Shown one piece after another: positions 52,547 to 61,350 of a stretch of 64,000 bases of DNA. The DNA is from Trichothermofontia sp037445115 (GTDB lineage Bacteria > Cyanobacteriota > Cyanobacteriia > B231). The position numbers were made by a program, and so were the translations under genes. Numbering within the stretch: position 1 is the stretch's first letter; every line of letters starts with the position of its first letter. The notes beneath the pieces were generated by a model. That model saw only the letters and a program-made list of their open reading frames with translations. It had not been told where the DNA came from and did no database searches. The DNA lies in assembly GCA_037445115.1 (NCBI GenBank), contig JBBILC010000003.1, positions 16,812 through 80,811 on the forward strand. The letters are read 5' to 3'.

Positions 52547-52714
52547 CACGCGCTGGAATTGCCAATTCGGGATGCACCCTAGGCGTCTCACCTGCCTCGC
52601 TCACTGACACCTTGAGGGAGACTGGTCATTTTTAGGATCATCTCGCTGGCCCCACTCACTGACACCTTGTCAAGCCGAGTCCCATCCAACGGCTCACTGA
52701 GCGAAATTATCGAG

Positions 52715-52921
52715 TTAGTTAAGTTTTAGGGCATTGACAGGAACCTCATCCCAGGCCGGGACTGTGCGGAGACGGGCGATCCAACCTTCGGCTTTCTGCT
52801 CTGGGGTGAGATTGCTCTGGAAGGACTCATAGCAAGCTTGGGCTTGGGCCTCGTCACAACAGGCAATGCAGGCATAGACCAAGCCAGAGGGATCAAGCTG
52901 TTCGTTTACCCAAATGGTCAT
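52715..52921 (-). CDS. Small conserved cyanobacterial protein
   Basis: The start at 52921 (MTIWVNEQLDPSGLVY) gives 68 residues. The sequence is acidic, with ACIACCDEAQAQACYESFQSNLTPEQKAEGWIARLRTV; no Cys spacing clearly marks a metal site. I recall similar short proteins in many cyanobacteria, without assigned function. It stands alone, next to the repeat island. A six-codon-longer start is possible. Confidence 0.6.
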   Translation of the reverse strand: MTIWVNEQLDPSGLVYACIACCDEAQAQACYESFQSNLTPEQKAEGWIARLRTVPAWDEVPVNALKLN

Positions 52922-53373
52922 TGGCGATCGCGCCCCCACACTAACAATCTACTTGCGCGATCATCCTAACGCGATCAGAGCTACCGTGGACCAACGGTTT
53001 GCCACCCTATCGTCGCCCAGGACTTGAGCGGCCCCCAGCAATAGACCGGAATATCCTAGGGCTGTGTCAAGCTTACAACGAGTGTTCTCGACCCGTTCAT
53101 CCCGAGCAAATGAGTCTTGCTCACCCTGAGAAGCTCTCTGTCGAAGGGGCCTGGAGCCTATGTGCAACTCATCACTTTAGGCATGGCAGACCACTAGGGC
53201 ATCCCAACGGCCCAACGACCCAGAGGGGACAACGAAGCGAATAGGTAACTGGCAAACTGAGGGGATTTTGTCCAGATCGCAACGGTCAGCGTTAAAGTAT
53301 CTTAAGATTATTGTAATGATCACGTTTGTTGAAGACGAACTAGCTGACCCCAACGAATCCAGGAGGAATCTCT
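52922..53373. other. Intergenic region upstream of fba
   Basis: This 0.45 kb holds no convincing gene; an 81-codon frame on the plus strand and a 68-codon one on the minus strand are unlike known proteins. The right end has a sequence resembling a promoter, TTAAAG...TGTAAT at about 53294-53320, and an AGGAGG ribosome-binding site. Confidence 0.5.
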
Positions 53374-54456
53374 ATGGCGCTTGTACCAATGCGGCTGTTG
53401 TTAGATCACGCGGCTGAACATGGTTACGGCATTCCGGCATTCAATGTTAACAACATGGAGCAAATCCAGGCCATCATGCAGGCTGCGCATGAAACCGACA
53501 GCCCCGTGATCCTGCAAGCTTCCCGTGGCGCTCGCTCCTACGCTGGTGAAAACTTCCTGCGTCACCTCATCCTGGCGGCAGTGGAAACCTATCCCCACAT
53601 TCCCATTACCATGCACCAAGACCACGGTAATGAGCCAGCAACTTGCTACTCGGCCATCAAGAACGGCTTCACCAGCGTGATGATGGATGGTTCGTTGGAA
53701 GCAGACGCCAAAACCCCGGCCAGCTATGAATACAACGTGGCGGTTACCAGTGAAGTGGTTAAGGTAGCCCACGCGATCGGGGCTTCGGTGGAAGGGGAAC
53801 TCGGTTGTTTGGGTTCCTTGGAAACGGGGATGGGCGAAGCAGAAGATGGTCATGGCTTTGAAGGTAAGCTGGACCACTCGCAACTGCTGACTGATCCGGA
53901 TCAGGCAGTTGATTTTGTGCTGCAAACCCAGGTGGATGCGCTGGCGGTGGCGATCGGGACCAGCCACGGGGCCTACAAGTTCACCCGCAAGCCGACGGGC
54001 GAAATTCTGGCCATCAGCCGGATCGAAGAAATCCACAAACGTTTGCCCAACACCCACTTGGTCATGCACGGGTCATCTTCCGTTCCCGAAGATCTGTTGG
54101 CCCTGATCAACCAGTATGGCGGCACTATCCCTGAAACCTACGGGGTGCCCGTAGAAGAAATCCAGAAGGGGATCAAGAGCGGTGTGCGTAAGGTGAATAT
54201 CGACACTGATAACCGCTTGGCGATCACGGCAGCAGTGCGCGAAGCTCTGCAAAAGAATCCTAAGGAATTTGACCCCCGTCACTTCCTGAAGCCGTCGATC
54301 AAGTACATGCAAAAGGTGTGCGCCGATCGCTACCGAGAATTCTGGACGGCGGGTAACGCTAGCAAGATCAAGCAAGAGTCGGTGGATGTCTACGCGATTA
54401 AGTACAAGAAGGGCGAACTGAATCAAGTGGCCGCCCAACAGGCTGTCACCGTCTAG
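53374..54456 (+). CDS. fba: Fructose-bisphosphate aldolase, class II
   Basis: The 360-residue class II aldolase, Zn2+-dependent, cleaves or forms fructose 1,6-bisphosphate in glycolysis and the Calvin cycle; it also acts on sedoheptulose 1,7-bisphosphate. Metal-binding His are in TMHQDHGN and in THLVMHGSSSVP; KVNIDTDNRLAITAA supplies the phosphate-binding region. A ribosome-binding site AGGAGG is 13 bases upstream of the start. A hairpin terminator at 54508-54534 ends the gene. This is the main cyanobacterial type of aldolase, and it opens a 9-kb stretch with pfkA, gap1 and tal. Confidence 0.97.
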   Translation: MALVPMRLLLDHAAEHGYGIPAFNVNNMEQIQAIMQAAHETDSPVILQASRGARSYAGENFLRHLILAAVETYPHIPITMHQDHGNEPATCYSAIKNGFTSVMMDGSLEADAKTPASYEYNVAVTSEVVKVAHAIGASVEGELGCLGSLETGMGEAEDGHGFEGKLDHSQLLTDPDQAVDFVLQTQVDALAVAIGTSHGAYKFTRKPTGEILAISRIEEIHKRLPNTHLVMHGSSSVPEDLLALINQYGGTIPETYGVPVEEIQKGIKSGVRKVNIDTDNRLAITAAVREALQKNPKEFDPRHFLKPSIKYMQKVCADRYREFWTAGNASKIKQESVDVYAIKYKKGELNQVAAQQAVTV

Positions 54457-54507
54457 TCATGCGTCTAGCCGTGAGCCACTAACTCTATCAATCGTTTTCA
54501 TGGGAAG

Positions 54508-54534
54508 TGGAGTGCGTCAGCGCTCCATTTTTTT
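54508..54534 (+). terminator. fba: Rho-independent terminator of fba
   Basis: TGGAGTGC and GCGCTCCA pair around TCA/GTCA-like loop bases, and the hairpin is followed by a run of seven T. It lies 51 bases after the fba stop. Confidence 0.85.
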
Positions 54535-54600
54535 GTCGATCGCCCGCTCCCACAGGGAGGGGGGTTGGGGCGAAGGCCACCGAACTCAGCCATGCAGAGG

Positions 54601-56304
54601 TTACCGTTGGGGTGGATTGAGCGATCGCGATCGCGTAGCCAGGGTCTCACCTTGCCAAAGGACGATCGTCGGATTCAAGGTTTGAAGCTGGGTGCCTGGA
54701 TAGTAGAAGTTTAAAATCCGCGCATGGGGCCAGCCGATGTCGGCCAAGTGATAGGACCCGGTTTGACTCATGCCCACCCCATGCCCAAAGCCCCCCCCAA
54801 TAAAGGCATAACCGCGTAGACCCCCTTGGCCCATTAAGGGTTCTAGATAAAATAAGGTGCTATTGGGTGCTTCCAAGGCCCGGATAATTTCATCTTTCTC
54901 CAGAACCACTGGGCCGCGATCAGTCGTTACCGTCAGGTTGATAACCCGCCCACTGGGTGCCCGTTGGGTGACCTGCATCTGTTGAATCGCCTGGAAATTG
55001 GCTAAGGGATGTCGCTTGCTGGTTAGATAGCGCCGGAGTTCCTGGTTCAGGGCCGCCAAGCTGCTTTCCTCCCGCCAGCGGAAGGCCCACCAGCCCACCT
55101 CATTAAACCCCTGCTTTTGGTTGAGAAATGCCCGCACATTTTGTTCCTGTGCAAGGCTATTTTGGGCAAGGTTCCACACAGGATTGACCGAGTCAATCAC
55201 ACTTTGTAGATAGGGACGTGGGGTCCCATTCCACACATCTTGAAACGCTGCCGTTACCCCACCCGTGGTGGAGGAATAGAGGGCATCCACCATTTCGTTC
55301 TGGTAGGTTAACACCAACCCCCGCGTCGCCTGAATCGCCTGGTCCGTGGCGGCGGCGGCCCCACTCAGTCCCCAATACACTTGACACTGGGTATCGGCAC
55401 ACAGTTCATAGTTATCGATCGCAAACCGCCGGAGATTTCGCAGGGCATAGGTGCGGGCCAGGATCGCTTGCGCTTCCACTGCCGATCGCGGTGCCCCCGC
55501 GCCAATCTCATGGGGAACCACGCCCCGCAGATAGGTTTCGATCGGCACCCAATTCACCAGCGTGTAGGTGCCATAGGCATTGGGCTGCACCCGGAAGGTC
55601 CCCCCATAACGCCGGGTTTCCTGCCGGGGGTGTTCCACCTGAAGCACGCCCGTCCCCGTCGTGATCTCCAGACGATCGCGGTTATAGCGGTAGCCATTCA
55701 CAACCCACGACAAACCCGGTTGGCTGGTGAGTACCTGGGTATCGAGATGGGGGAGGGTATGGCCTTGGGATTGCAAGCTTTGGAGTAACCAACGACGGAG
55801 CAGCGGTGTGCGATAGGTTTGGCGATCGGCCCACACCTGCCAGTTGCCGGGTTGCGCCAGTTCTACGGCAATCCCACGGGCTAACCACTGGTTGGCACTG
55901 TCTTCAGCACTTTCAAAACTGCGGTGGGTACTGAGAACCAGACGTTCTTCAACGTTGGGCGTGGGGAGGGGGCGGCGGGTGGCTTCCAAACGCACCTGGG
56001 TAGCCTGAAGGGTTTCCGGTTGGCCATTGGTCTCAAACCGGAGGGTGAGGCGATCGCCCGCGAGTGCCCGGAGGGTTAATTGGTCATCGGGCTTGCTGCT
56101 AAACCGCTGGACAATACCCACCTGGAGCACCGGTTCTGTGTAGGCCCAGCCAGGAGCGATCGGCCCGCCGATGACCCCTAACCCTAACCCAAGCGCTAAT
56201 GACCAAAGCCGATGGCGGGAGTAGGCCCCAAAGGCGGATAGGCGGGTGATCACTTGGCTCCTAGGTTGGACCCAGAACCACCCCAAATGCAGCACGATCG
56301 TCAT
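54601..56304 (-). CDS. SpoIID/LytB domain exported protein
   Basis: The 567-residue protein has a signal peptide or anchor (about 32-55), a repeat-like middle region, and a SpoIID/LytB domain (about 260-545) with VPIETYLRGVVPHEIGAGAP, ALYSSTTGGVTAAFQDVW, and GYAFIGGGFGHGVGMSQTGSYHLADIGW. SpoIID-like proteins cut glycan strands in peptidoglycan, or modify amidase activity. Proposed catalytic Glu is in VPHEIG. The gene is on the minus strand, downstream of fba's terminator. The role is probably cell-wall remodelling; the partner is unknown. Confidence 0.88.
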   Translation of the reverse strand: MTIVLHLGWFWVQPRSQVITRLSAFGAYSRHRLWSLALGLGLGVIGGPIAPGWAYTEPVLQVGIVQRFSSKPDDQLTLRALAGDRLTLRFETNGQPETLQATQVRLEATRRPLPTPNVEERLVLSTHRSFESAEDSANQWLARGIAVELAQPGNWQVWADRQTYRTPLLRRWLLQSLQSQGHTLPHLDTQVLTSQPGLSWVVNGYRYNRDRLEITTGTGVLQVEHPRQETRRYGGTFRVQPNAYGTYTLVNWVPIETYLRGVVPHEIGAGAPRSAVEAQAILARTYALRNLRRFAIDNYELCADTQCQVYWGLSGAAAATDQAIQATRGLVLTYQNEMVDALYSSTTGGVTAAFQDVWNGTPRPYLQSVIDSVNPVWNLAQNSLAQEQNVRAFLNQKQGFNEVGWWAFRWREESSLAALNQELRRYLTSKRHPLANFQAIQQMQVTQRAPSGRVINLTVTTDRGPVVLEKDEIIRALEAPNSTLFYLEPLMGQGGLRGYAFIGGGFGHGVGMSQTGSYHLADIGWPHARILNFYYPGTQLQTLNPTIVLWQGETLATRSRSLNPPQR

Positions 56305-56751
56305 ATCCCTAGAACAGTGAACGGCAACAATGGCGAGAACCGCCTGTGCCTGCTAGTCTACCGGGTGCCGCTGGCGATCGCCCAGCCCCGTTAACCCCAC
56401 TGGGTCAGCCTGCTGCGCACCCCGCTGCGCATCAAAAAGCTAACGCGCCCTTGCCTCTATAAAACAGTGAGACTGACGCGTTAGCCCTAAATCCTAGGTG
56501 TTATCGGTTAGAGCCTTTATCAGGGCGGCCCCATTTGAACTGCCATCATCATGCCCTGACTTTCTAAAGAATCTCTGCTTTCGTAATACTTTCTTTATTT
56601 TCCTTGTCGAAACATGACTATTTTTTAATTTTTACAACGAAAAATGCATATTTGTAACTTGTAATGAGTATATGTACTCTCCTGTTCTGGAGGATTAGCC
56701 GCCACGATAAATTAGCCAATCCCGACCAAGGACATGGCAAGATTGGAGGGA
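56305..56751. other. Intergenic region with a 9-bp inverted repeat
   Basis: This 0.45 kb between the SpoIID-like and DUF3493 genes, both on the minus strand, has no gene. A 9-bp perfect inverted repeat GCTAACGCG (56439-56447)/CGCGTTAGC (56477-56485) has a 29-base spacer. An AT-rich tract follows near 56.6 kb, likely near the promoter of the SpoIID-like gene. Confidence 0.6.
56439..56485. repeat. Perfect 9-bp inverted repeat
   Basis: GCTAACGCG and CGCGTTAGC are separated by 29 bases. It could be a hairpin or an operator. It lies in the upstream region of the SpoIID-like gene, about 135 bases before its start. Confidence 0.7.
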
Positions 56752-57066
56752 TTAGCGATCCCCTGGGGTCCGATTTTCGAGTCGAAATAGCCAGAGCATG
56801 AGGGCCACGACCCCCAATTGCAGAGCTAGGTTGGGCAGAAGATTTGTGACGTTATGACCTGCCAAAAGTTGACTGAGAAAAATGAAAGCCCCGATCGTCC
56901 CCGACGCCGCAAACGCAAAATAGATAAATAGGCGCAAGCCTCGATAGGGGGCCGCAGCTTCAGCCTTAAGACGGGCATATTGGTCAGGGGTGAGGTTGGC
57001 GGGGCGATGTGTCCTTGGCGTCGCGAAGCTATCGGAGGGGGAGTGGACAGGTTTGGACTCTGGCAT
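56752..57066 (-). CDS. DUF3493 family membrane protein
   Basis: The start at 57066 (MPESKPVHSPSD) gives 104 residues; the frame is open 13 codons further. The family landmark LTPDQYARLKAEAAAPYRGLRLFIYFAFAASGTIGAFIFL spans about 25-66, with two membrane helices (46-67, 75-95). DUF3493 is shared with plastids and has been linked in name to low-photosystem-II-accumulation factors, but not by anything visible here. It is divergent from the RibD-like gene. Confidence 0.75.
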   Translation of the reverse strand: MPESKPVHSPSDSFATPRTHRPANLTPDQYARLKAEAAAPYRGLRLFIYFAFAASGTIGAFIFLSQLLAGHNVTNLLPNLALQLGVVALMLWLFRLENRTPGDR

Positions 57067-57180
57067 AGGTTTTCTGAACAGCAGATTTGTCCCTGATTTT
57101 GCCATGTGCTGGCGCGAACTGGGAGGTGCAGCGATTGCAGGTCCTATATTTAAGAGAGCTATCCATTTTTTGTGATCGCG

Positions 57181-57735
57181 ATGCCGATTAAATGTTCTGT
57201 GTTCATCGCCACCAGCCTGGATGGCTTCATTGCCCGTCCCGATGGTCGGATTGACTGGCTAGACGCGGCGAATGCGAGGGTCCCACCAGGAGAGGATTTT
57301 GGCTACGGAGCCTTTGTGGCGACCGTGGATGCGATCGTGATGGGTCGCCAAACCTTTGAGTCGGTACAAGCCTTTGAGCCGTGGCCCTATGGCCCCCTCC
57401 CAGTGATTGTCCTCAGCCGCCATCAGCGGACTTTACCGCCCGGTGTCCCCGCAACTGTTACCTGGACGGATACTTCCCCAATCGAGTTGATGGTCCAGCT
57501 AGCCGAGCAGGGGTACCAACACCTTTATATTGATGGTGGCGTCACGATTCAGCGCTTTCTGGCCGCAAACCTGATTGAGGATCTGATCATCACCCAAATT
57601 CCGGTACTTCTGGGAGTGGGCCGTCCCCTATTTGGCCCTTTGCCCCAAGACCTCTCCCTGGAACTGATCGCCACCCGTGGGTATGCCTGTGGGTTTGTCC
57701 AAAGCCATTACCGGGTGCTCTACCCGCCCGCCTGA
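57181..57735 (+). CDS. RibD C-terminal-domain/dihydrofolate-reductase-like protein
   Basis: The start at 57181 (MPIKCSVFIATSLDGF) gives 184 residues; a GTG nine bases earlier is a second choice. The fold is RibD_C/DHFR-like, with TSLDGFIARPDGRIDWL, VMGRQTFESV and LYIDGGVTIQRFLAANLIEDLIITQIPVLLG. Such stand-alone proteins bind NADPH; substrates of most are unknown, as this one lacks the deaminase half of true RibD. It may be a pteridine or flavin reductase. It stands alone, between DUF3493 and the convergent pfkA. Confidence 0.85.
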   Translation: MPIKCSVFIATSLDGFIARPDGRIDWLDAANARVPPGEDFGYGAFVATVDAIVMGRQTFESVQAFEPWPYGPLPVIVLSRHQRTLPPGVPATVTWTDTSPIELMVQLAEQGYQHLYIDGGVTIQRFLAANLIEDLIITQIPVLLGVGRPLFGPLPQDLSLELIATRGYACGFVQSHYRVLYPPA

Positions 57736-57766
57736 AGCTGCTTCACTACGGGCGATCGTTTCCCTA

Positions 57767-58903
57767 TTACACCGGCATGGGGGCTACCTGATGACTCCCC
57801 TGCACCTCCGGCGCAAAGGTTGCCGATTCCGGGGGTAACTCACCCACGTAGGTATTCAAGGCACGGGCCGTTTGCACCAGGAAGTGATTTGGGTCAACAA
57901 AGGTGGGACTCTTGGCAAAGACTTCGGTTTGGGGAACACTGATCAGTTCGCCGTACTGCCAAGCCACCATCCGATTGAAGCGTCCCTCGGCCACCAGATC
58001 GACGGCGGCTTTACCAAACGTAGTTGCTAGGAGGCGATCGAGGGCGGAGGGAATCCCCCCACGCTGCACGTGCCCCAGGACGGTTACCCGTGCTTCTAAA
58101 TTGCTCTTGCTACAACGACACACCTGATCGGCAATGTAATCCCCAATCCCGTGAAAGCGCAGATGCCCCTTGTCATCTTTTTGGCCGACAAATTCCCCTT
58201 CAATGGTTCGTGCCCCCTCAGCCACCACCACGATCGCAAAGCACCGACCCCAACGCTCCCGCAGTTCGCGAATTTTACGACATACACTGTCGATCGTGTA
58301 GGGAATTTCGGGGATCAGAATAACATCGGCTCCCCCAGCCAGACCCGCATTCAGGGCCAGGTGACCAGAGTTGCGGCCCATGACTTCCACCACCATGACG
58401 CGATCGTGGCTAGCTGCCGTACAGGAGAGGTTGTAGAGGGCGTTGGTCACCGTATTCACGGCTGTGTCAAAGCCGATCGAGCGCTCGGTGAGGGCAACAT
58501 CGTTGTCAATGGTCTTGGGAATGGCGACGAGGTTCCAATTCCCCTTCATCGCGAGATCATGAAGAATTGCCAGACTCCCGTCACCGCCAATCGCGATCAG
58601 AGCATCTAAACCCAACTTGTGATATCCGGCAATAATCGCATCGGCATTCGCCGCCGTATCCCCCTTATTGACAGACCCCAGAATCGTCCCCCCCAAGCTC
58701 AGGAGGGGATCAATCCCCCGCAAATCTTGGGAATGTACAGTCAAGTGCGATGCCTTCGCCTCCAGTAGCCCTTGGGTTGCATATGGGATACCCAACACTT
58801 CCCAGCCATAGGTTAAGGTGGCATGACTGACCACGGCCCGGATCGCCGCATTTAAACCCGGACAGTCACCGCCGCTTGTAAGGATACCCACTCGTTTCGT
58901 CAT
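57767..58903 (-). CDS. pfkA: ATP-dependent 6-phosphofructokinase
   Basis: The 378-residue protein has the PFK-A fold. It starts RVGILTSGGDCPGLNAAIRAVV; IGGDGSLAIL includes the Gly seen in ATP-type enzymes instead of the Asp of PPi-type ones, so ATP is the likely donor. KTIDNDVALTERSIGFDTAVNT carries the catalytic Asp. The length exceeds that of Escherichia coli PfkA by about 60 residues, with a longer C-terminus. It commits fructose 6-phosphate to glycolysis, needed mainly in the dark. gap1 lies divergent, 0.74 kb away. Confidence 0.95.
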   Translation of the reverse strand: MTKRVGILTSGGDCPGLNAAIRAVVSHATLTYGWEVLGIPYATQGLLEAKASHLTVHSQDLRGIDPLLSLGGTILGSVNKGDTAANADAIIAGYHKLGLDALIAIGGDGSLAILHDLAMKGNWNLVAIPKTIDNDVALTERSIGFDTAVNTVTNALYNLSCTAASHDRVMVVEVMGRNSGHLALNAGLAGGADVILIPEIPYTIDSVCRKIRELRERWGRCFAIVVVAEGARTIEGEFVGQKDDKGHLRFHGIGDYIADQVCRCSKSNLEARVTVLGHVQRGGIPSALDRLLATTFGKAAVDLVAEGRFNRMVAWQYGELISVPQTEVFAKSPTFVDPNHFLVQTARALNTYVGELPPESATFAPEVQGSHQVAPMPV

Positions 58904-59647
58904 CGATCGTTACCCCGGACCACTACTACAAAACTACATCTACTGATACGGATGAATCTGGAGGCTAGCACTGGGAAGGTGGCGCAGGACTGCCTGTGTG
59001 TTTCCATCTGGGTTCACAGAACCATTATAGAAGCATGATTAAATCCTAAAGATTCCTGCTGAGTAAGACTAACCCAGACCCAAGCATGACCTCGACAATT
59101 ACGCCTTTATCTTAAAGCCTAATTTCTGGCATTTTGCAAGTCCTAATGTTATCTAATTAAAACATATCGATGATTAGGAATAACCTAGCATAAGCCAGAT
59201 GTCAGTTAGCAAATCTTTAGGAAATCTCTTCTAGATAGCAAGCTAGACAAGGCCGATCTATATTCCCTTAGCTTATCCCTAGGACATCAAAGAAGTGCTG
59301 TCACAATTCCCGATAAAAATCCCTAAATCAATCTTTTTAGGTTACAGCTTAAGTTACACTAAAATAGTAATATTCCGAAAAGTAGTGATGACTCAGGGTC
59401 CCCTAGCCTAGAACTCTAAAACACGGCAGACAAGATATCTCTTTTTTTTATCTTTATTTTAGAATTTCCCACAAAAATGATTAACTTTTAGACTCGGACG
59501 TTATCAGGATTACATGCGAATTGCGCGCTAATCGTCCGGTAACAGGTGGCAATCCTGAAGTTTTGCTAAACAGTCGTTGCAAATCCCAAAGGCATATTAC
59601 AAACTGTTTCTGAAACCCTTGTCACTGACTGAATAGGAGTAACGATA
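58904..59647. other. Divergent intergenic region between pfkA and gap1
   Basis: This 0.74 kb AT-rich gap holds no gene and should contain promoters for both pfkA and gap1. The right end has an AGGAG ribosome-binding site before the gap1 GTG. Several tracts of T and TTAA-like motifs occur; no transcription-factor site could be assigned. Confidence 0.6.
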
Positions 59648-60664
59648 GTGGCACCACTCAAAATTGGTATTAATGGATTTGGCCGAATTGGGCGACTGGT
59701 TTTCCGGGCTGCGATCGCCAACCCTAATCTAGAATTTGTTGGGATCAATGATCTGGTCCCTGCTGATAATATTGCTTATCTGCTCAAATACGATTCTACC
59801 CACGGTCCCTTTCAGGGTACGGTGGTCGCCAAGGACGACGGGATTGTGGTGAACGATCGCTTCATCCCCTGTTTGTCCGTGCGCAATCCGGCGGAACTAC
59901 CCTGGGGGAGCCTGGGAGCCGAGTATGTGATCGAGTCCACGGGGCTGTTTACCAGCCACGAAGGGGCCTCCAATCACCTCAAGGCTGGTGCCCGTCGCGT
60001 GATCCTCTCCGCCCCAACCAAAGATCCGGATAAGGTTCCCACGTTTGTGGTTGGGGTCAACCATGAGAATTTCAATCCGGCTACCGATACGATTGTCTCC
60101 AATGCCAGTTGTACCACCAATTGCTTAGCCCCCGTTGCCAAGGTGATTCACGACAACTTTGGCTTAGCGGAAGGGCTGATGACGACGATTCATGCCATGA
60201 CCGCCACCCAGCCTACGGTCGATGGTCCCAGCAAAAAAGACTGGCGTGGGGGACGGGGTGCGACTCAAAATATTATCCCGGCTTCTACCGGAGCTGCGAA
60301 GGCGGTAACTTTGGTCTTACCGGTCCTCAAGGGGCGGCTGACGGGGATGGCCTTCCGCGTGCCAACGCCTAATGTTTCCGTTGTGGACTTGACCTTTAAA
60401 ACAGAGAAAGCCACGTCCTATGCGGAGATCTGTGCCGCGATGCAGGCCGCTGCCGAGGGACCCCTTAAAGGGATTCTGGGCTATACCGACGATGCGGTGG
60501 TATCGAGCGACTTCACAACCGATCCCCACTCTAGTATTTTTGATGCGGGAGCCGGGATTGAACTGAATGCGAATTTCTTTAAGGTGGTGTCCTGGTACGA
60601 CAATGAGTGGGGATATTCCCAACGCCTGATTGATTTGATGCTGGCAATGGCGGCGAAGGAATAG
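59648..60664 (+). CDS. gap1: Glyceraldehyde-3-phosphate dehydrogenase, Gap1-type (NAD-dependent)
   Basis: The start is GTG at 59648, with AGGAG at 59634-59638. The 338-residue enzyme has GINGFGRIGRLVFR and the catalytic Cys155 in SNASCTTNCLAPV. The N-terminal GINDLVPADNIAYLLKYDSTHG carries Asp35, the feature that favours NAD over NADP. This and the overall N-terminus resemble Gap1 of Synechocystis, which works in glycolysis, rather than the NADP-using Gap2 of the Calvin cycle. The location by pfkA, divergent, fits a glycolytic role. Confidence 0.93.
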   Translation: MAPLKIGINGFGRIGRLVFRAAIANPNLEFVGINDLVPADNIAYLLKYDSTHGPFQGTVVAKDDGIVVNDRFIPCLSVRNPAELPWGSLGAEYVIESTGLFTSHEGASNHLKAGARRVILSAPTKDPDKVPTFVVGVNHENFNPATDTIVSNASCTTNCLAPVAKVIHDNFGLAEGLMTTIHAMTATQPTVDGPSKKDWRGGRGATQNIIPASTGAAKAVTLVLPVLKGRLTGMAFRVPTPNVSVVDLTFKTEKATSYAEICAAMQAAAEGPLKGILGYTDDAVVSSDFTTDPHSSIFDAGAGIELNANFFKVVSWYDNEWGYSQRLIDLMLAMAAKE

Positions 60665-60901
60665 GTCCACGATGGGGAGTCGAGGCGATGGTGCCCGACT
60701 CCTAGTCTGCTGTATCCATGACGCCCTGCAAATATGCCCAATCAATACGTCCTGGACAGTACCCGATGATTTAACGTGGGGCAGGGGGCAATGGTGGTGA
60801 TTGGCAACTACCGCCGATCAGTGGGTAAAGTTTAAGTGGGGCAATGGGTGACTAGGGTGCGATCGCGCCCTGTTGTTGGCAGCACCGATGGAGGAGGGCT
60901 A

Positions 60902-61297
60902 ATGGCGGAATCGCGAGCGGAAACACAAATAGACCTAGGGGAGTTGCTGGTCCTCAGTGCTGATCTGGTGAGGGCGACACAGCAAAATACTCGGCACTTG
61001 GAACTGCAAACCCAGCAAATTGGCGAATTAACCGAGTCAATCACGGCTCTCCGCCTTGAGTCTGAGGCCCAAGGTCAACGCATGGAGCAGGGCTTTGAGC
61101 GTATGGAGCAGGGCTTTGAGCGTATGGAGCAGGGCTTTGAGCGTATGGAGCAGGTGGTGCGCCAACAAGGGCAACAAATGCACCAGGGTTTAGATCGCCT
61201 GGAGAAAGTTGTTCAGGATCAGGGAAGTCAAATGCTCACCATTGTGCAACAACTCGTCCAGGTTGTTGATCACATGGTTGCCGATCGCGATCGCTGA
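60902..61297 (+). CDS. Coiled-coil protein with tandem FERMEQG repeats
   Basis: The ATG at 60902 follows GGAGG (60890-60894), giving 131 residues. The whole protein is predicted coiled coil: a helical start, then three repeats of a seven-residue unit RMEQGFE (about 59-82), then QVVRQQGQQMHQGLDRLEKVVQ. No signal peptide or other domain is visible, and I recognise no family, though similar proteins are common in cyanobacteria near Uma2 or nuclease genes. It lies between gap1 and tal on the same strand, gaps 237 and 53 bases; a link with either is unproven. Confidence 0.6.
   Translation: MAESRAETQIDLGELLVLSADLVRATQQNTRHLELQTQQIGELTESITALRLESEAQGQRMEQGFERMEQGFERMEQGFERMEQVVRQQGQQMHQGLDRLEKVVQDQGSQMLTIVQQLVQVVDHMVADRDR
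61082..61154 (+). repeat. 21-bp tandem repeat inside coding sequence
   Basis: Three perfect copies of ATGGAGCAGGGCTTTGAGCG plus T (21 bp), and a partial fourth, encode the RMEQGFE heptads. Changes in copy number would keep the frame and lengthen or shorten the coil. Confidence 0.9.
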
Positions 61298-61350
61298 CTT
61301 TGCCGAGGAAGTCGTTCGATTGTTCCAACTATTCAATCTAGGAGTTACTT

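Larger units (their letters stand above)
52176..52714. other. Repeat island
   Basis: This 0.54 kb gap between the RTX gene and a small conserved gene is made almost entirely of dispersed repeats: three copies of a GACAGCCAGGACTTGTGGG unit, a direct repeat, a CCTCACCC-type palindrome and a copy of the 24-bp repeat. No coding sequence is visible. Confidence 0.7.

Noticed and set aside
52999..53244. 81-codon frame upstream of fba
   Set aside because: No similarity to a known protein and atypical composition; considered as a non-coding region.
59648..60664. Calling this the Calvin-cycle Gap2
   Set aside because: The N-terminus and Asp35 match the NAD-type Gap1 better.
61082..61154. Tandem repeats as a CRISPR or satellite
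   Set aside because: They lie in frame within a coding sequence and have no spacers.
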